Source: Streptomyces specialis (GTDB lineage Bacteria; Actinomycetota; Actinomycetes; Streptomycetales; Streptomycetaceae). Taken from it: DNA of 64,000 bases. Positions within the stretch are counted from its first letter, which is position 1. Each line of letters starts with the position of its first letter. The translations under genes were made by a program, and so were the position numbers. Of this stretch, positions 61,699 to 64,000 are shown piece by piece. The DNA lies in the NCBI RefSeq assembly GCF_001493375.1, contig NZ_LN929894.1:62001-126000 (forward strand), given 5' to 3'. The notes below the pieces were generated by a model that saw only the letters and a program-made list of their open reading frames with translations, made no database searches and was not told the origin of the DNA.

Positions 61699-62943
61699 CC
61701 GCCCCCGCCGTCCGAGGACTGCCTGTACCTCAACGTCACGGCCCCGGCCGGGGCTTCGGGGCGGCCGGTGCTGCTGTGGGTGCACGGCGGCGGCTACCAG
61801 AGCGGCAGCGGCACCGACATGGCCGGTGACGGCGCGGCGTTCGCCCGGGACCACGGCCTCGTCGTCGTCACCTTCAACTACCGTCTCGGGGCACTGGGGT
61901 TCCTCGCCGTGGAGGGCGAGGAGCACACCGGCGCCCACGGCCTGCACGACCAGGCCGCCGCACTGCGCTGGGTACGCGAGAACATCGCCGGTTCCGGCGG
62001 CGACCCCGACCGGATCACCGTCTACGGCCTGTCGGCGGGCGCCAAGGCCGTCGCCAACCCCCTCGCCTCCCCGCTGCCCCGGGGCATGATCCACCGCGCC
62101 GCCTCCTCCAGCGGCGGCGCCGACCACGTCGCCCCCCCGGAACAGGCCGCCCGCCTGGCCCGCCGGCTCCTGCGCCACCTGGGCACCACCCCCGACCGCC
62201 TCCGCGCGGTGCCCGCCACCGACATCCTCGCCGCCCAGACGGCCATCGGCAGCGGCCTGCGCGCTTCCTGGATCTGGCGCCCGGCCATCGACGGCCTCGC
62301 CCTCACCACCCACCCGCTGCGCGCCATCGCCGCCGGCTCCGCGGCCGGCGTCCCGCTCCTCGCCCAGAGCTGCGCCGACGAGTCGGCCCTCTACCAACTC
62401 GCCGTCCCGGACGCGGACGAGCAGACCGACCGGGTCCTCACCGAGTACTTCGGGCCCACCGGCCGCGACGAGATCCTCGCCGCCTACGCCGCGCCCCGCC
62501 CCGACCCCACGGCCCTGCGCCTGGCCGTGATGTCCGACGAACGCTACGGCGTCCCCACCACCCGCCTGGCCGACGCGCAGTCCGCCCACGCCCCGGTCTG
62601 GCGCTCCCGCTACGACGGCCCGTTCACCGGCCTGGCCCCCGGGTTCGACTTCCTCGCCGGCCAACTCCACGCCGCCCACGGCTCGGACGGCACCGCGATC
62701 TGGCAGGGCGGCACCGGCCTCGCCGCCCTGCTCCACGAGGCGTTCGGCGCCTTCGCCACCGGCCACCCCCCGGCCGCCGACGGCCTCCCCGACTGGCCCG
62801 GCTACATGACCGGCGCCCGCACCACGATGATCCTCACCCCCGACGACCCCCACCCGGCCGACGACCCCGGCCGCGCGGAGCGCGAGGCGTGGACGGGCCG
62901 GAACTGGCAGTCGGGCACCTGGTGGCAGTTCGACGGGATCTGA
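61699..62943 (+). CDS. Carboxylesterase type B, N-terminus cut
   Basis: 415 codons of a para-nitrobenzyl-esterase-like enzyme. It opens at PPPPSEDCLYLNVTAPAGAS, the second strand of the fold, so about 80-100 N-terminal residues are lost. The oxyanion region is VLLWVHGGGYQSGSGTDMAG, and the serine elbow ITVYGLSAGAKAVANPLASP reads GLSAGA in place of the usual GESAGA. The acid and His lie further on (QSCADESALYQLAV). The end LPDWPGYMTGARTTMILTPD is typical. Substrate unknown. Confidence 0.85.
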   Translation, partial: PPPPSEDCLYLNVTAPAGASGRPVLLWVHGGGYQSGSGTDMAGDGAAFARDHGLVVVTFNYRLGALGFLAVEGEEHTGAHGLHDQAAALRWVRENIAGSGGDPDRITVYGLSAGAKAVANPLASPLPRGMIHRAASSSGGADHVAPPEQAARLARRLLRHLGTTPDRLRAVPATDILAAQTAIGSGLRASWIWRPAIDGLALTTHPLRAIAAGSAAGVPLLAQSCADESALYQLAVPDADEQTDRVLTEYFGPTGRDEILAAYAAPRPDPTALRLAVMSDERYGVPTTRLADAQSAHAPVWRSRYDGPFTGLAPGFDFLAGQLHAAHGSDGTAIWQGGTGLAALLHEAFGAFATGHPPAADGLPDWPGYMTGARTTMILTPDDPHPADDPGRAEREAWTGRNWQSGTWWQFDGI

Positions 62944-63067
62944 CCCCCGGGCCGCGCGACTACGGGGCGGCGACGCCGAGTTCGGCCGCCCATCGCCCGG
63001 CTCATCGACCCGGCCCCCGTCGCGGAGGGCGGAGAACACCGTGCCGGGCAGCGACTCGGCCGCCGGG

Positions 63068-63922
63068 TCACACCTCGCGCCAGCGGGCCTCCACGAAGGA
63101 GAAGAGGCCGAACAGCGCCAGTCCGACGGCGATCGCCACCAGCAGCCACGGGCCCGCCGGGGTCTCGGCGAAGGAGCGCAGCGTGTCGTCCATGCCCTTG
63201 GCCCGGTCCGGGTCGTAGTCCACCGCCGCCGCCACCGCGAAGCCGCCCGCCGCGGCGAAGAAGACGCCGCGCGCCACGCCGCCCCCGACGCCCAGGACAT
63301 CGACCCCGCGCCGGACCCCGCGCGGCATCGCGGACAGCCGCAGATGCTTGCGGTACTTGCGCAGCACCGCCCGCAGGGCGATCCACACCCCGGTCCCGGC
63401 GATCACCAGCCCGCCGGCCGCCACCAGCCACTGCCCGCCCGGCATGCCCAGCACCTCGGCCGTCACGTCCTCGGACTGCTTGTCACTGGACCCGCTGCCG
63501 CTGCCCTGCTCACCCGCCGCGTACGACAGCACCGAGTACGCGACGACGCCGTAGAACACGCACCGCCCCGCCGACAGGAGCCGCTTGCGCGCCTTGTGCC
63601 CGTCCGGCCCCGCCGCGCCGAACAGCGCCTCCGACAGCCGCCACAGGGCCATTCCCACCAGCCCGATCGCCACGGCCCAGATCAGGAAGCTCCCCAGCGG
63701 CTTGTCCGACAGCCCGCGCAGCGCGCCACCCCGGTCGGCCTGCTCGCCGCTGCCGAACGCGACCTGGAGCGCCAGCAGCCCGACGAGCAGGTAGAGCACG
63801 CCGCGCGCCGCCAGCCCCGAACGGGCCGCCGCGCCCATGGCACCGCTGTTCGCCGCCCGCCGGGCGGCTCCCCGCCCCGCGGTCCGGCCTCTCATACCGC
63901 GTATCGCCGCCGATGCGCCCAT
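63068..63922 (-). CDS. DUF1206 membrane protein
   Basis: A 284-residue membrane protein with three repeats of the DUF1206 unit: AARSGLAARGVLYLLVGLLA near 30, AGRCVFYGVVAYSVLSYAAG near 120 and GVARGVFFAAAGGFAVAAAV near 215, each followed by a helix ending in GLVGMALWRLSEALFG-like residues. Six helices are expected. Function unknown. ATG at 63922 lies near the end of the window. Positions 63923-64000 show no gene. Confidence 0.9.
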   Translation of the reverse strand: MGASAAIRGMRGRTAGRGAARRAANSGAMGAAARSGLAARGVLYLLVGLLALQVAFGSGEQADRGGALRGLSDKPLGSFLIWAVAIGLVGMALWRLSEALFGAAGPDGHKARKRLLSAGRCVFYGVVAYSVLSYAAGEQGSGSGSSDKQSEDVTAEVLGMPGGQWLVAAGGLVIAGTGVWIALRAVLRKYRKHLRLSAMPRGVRRGVDVLGVGGGVARGVFFAAAGGFAVAAAVDYDPDRAKGMDDTLRSFAETPAGPWLLVAIAVGLALFGLFSFVEARWREV

Positions 63923-64000
63923 GTCCGCTCCCGCCTCCGTCCCAGCCCGGTGTCCCCGACTCGGCTGCCCCGGCTCGGCGGGAGGAAACGGACGCTCGAC

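Noticed and set aside
60063..61739. A reverse-strand frame of more than 500 codons with an FFFFF run and EDGIRD
   Set aside because: It runs through two adapter blocks and opposite real genes; the odd peptide is translated P7 adapter.

Overview
The window is high-GC actinobacterial DNA, almost certainly Streptomyces or a close Streptomycetaceae relative. The evidence is the density of GTG/TTG starts with GGAGG-type ribosome sites, DUF397/XRE/anti-sigma-like gene trios, an SPW-repeat protein, a DUF574 methyltransferase, the malR-malEFG-aglA maltose cluster, and glnE plus eukaryotic-type glnII. No CRISPR array, IS element, rRNA or tRNA gene was seen.

The window is not one clean contig. At eight places (about 23.85-23.92, 24.37-24.51, 25.61-25.72, 33.22-33.39, 38.97-39.06, 60.04-60.11, 60.59-60.74 and 61.63-61.70 kb) it carries degraded Nextera/Illumina adapter sequence: transposon mosaic ends, P5/P7 primer tails, readable index bases and a poly-A run. 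Genes at these joins are cut, and two fragments near 60-61.6 kb appear to be in the wrong order. Three further duplications (7.83-8.13, 39.06-39.27 and 47.79-48.26 kb) look like assembly products too. Neighbourhood arguments across a join are unsafe.

Layout. 0-9 kb: YqeY-like and PRC-barrel stress-type proteins, then an esterase and a GH3 glycosidase divergent from an MFS exporter with twin palindromic operators, a TetR regulator, an ArsR-rhodanese regulator and a broken MFS gene. 9-12 kb: helR, a HelD-family RNA-polymerase rescue ATPase, preceded by a 19-bp inverted repeat matching the rifamycin-associated element (RAE). 12.7-18 kb: a five-gene nickel/peptide ABC transporter behind a Nur-box-like palindrome. 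18.5-23.7 kb: small regulators, a DUF574 methyltransferase and a whiJ-like trio. 24-25.3 kb: an ATP-grasp-RiPP-type methyltransferase, split by adapter. 25.7-33.2 kb: SDR, FecBCD-type siderophore/cobalamin uptake genes, an MFS/dioxygenase chimera and another MFS gene. 33.4-39 kb: MerR, an esterase, glnE and a PAP2 lipid enzyme. 39.2-45.5 kb: the maltose regulon. 45.5-57 kb: amidase, a membrane-tethered sigma-like protein, a two-component pair, glnII, oxidoreductase, TetR, SPW protein and rsgA with a 22-codon upstream ORF. 57-64 kb: PucR regulator, aldehyde dehydrogenase, GMC oxidoreductase (in pieces), carboxylesterase and a DUF1206 membrane protein.

Nitrogen control (GlnE modifies glutamine synthetase; GlnII is one), maltose uptake and hydrolysis, metal and siderophore uptake, and rifamycin protection are the clearest functional themes. 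I found no convincing wholly new system. The most useful biological leads are the RAE-helR pair, the Nur-like nickel operon, the orphaned RiPP methyltransferase and the rsgA upstream ORF. The most important practical lead is the adapter-driven chimerism.
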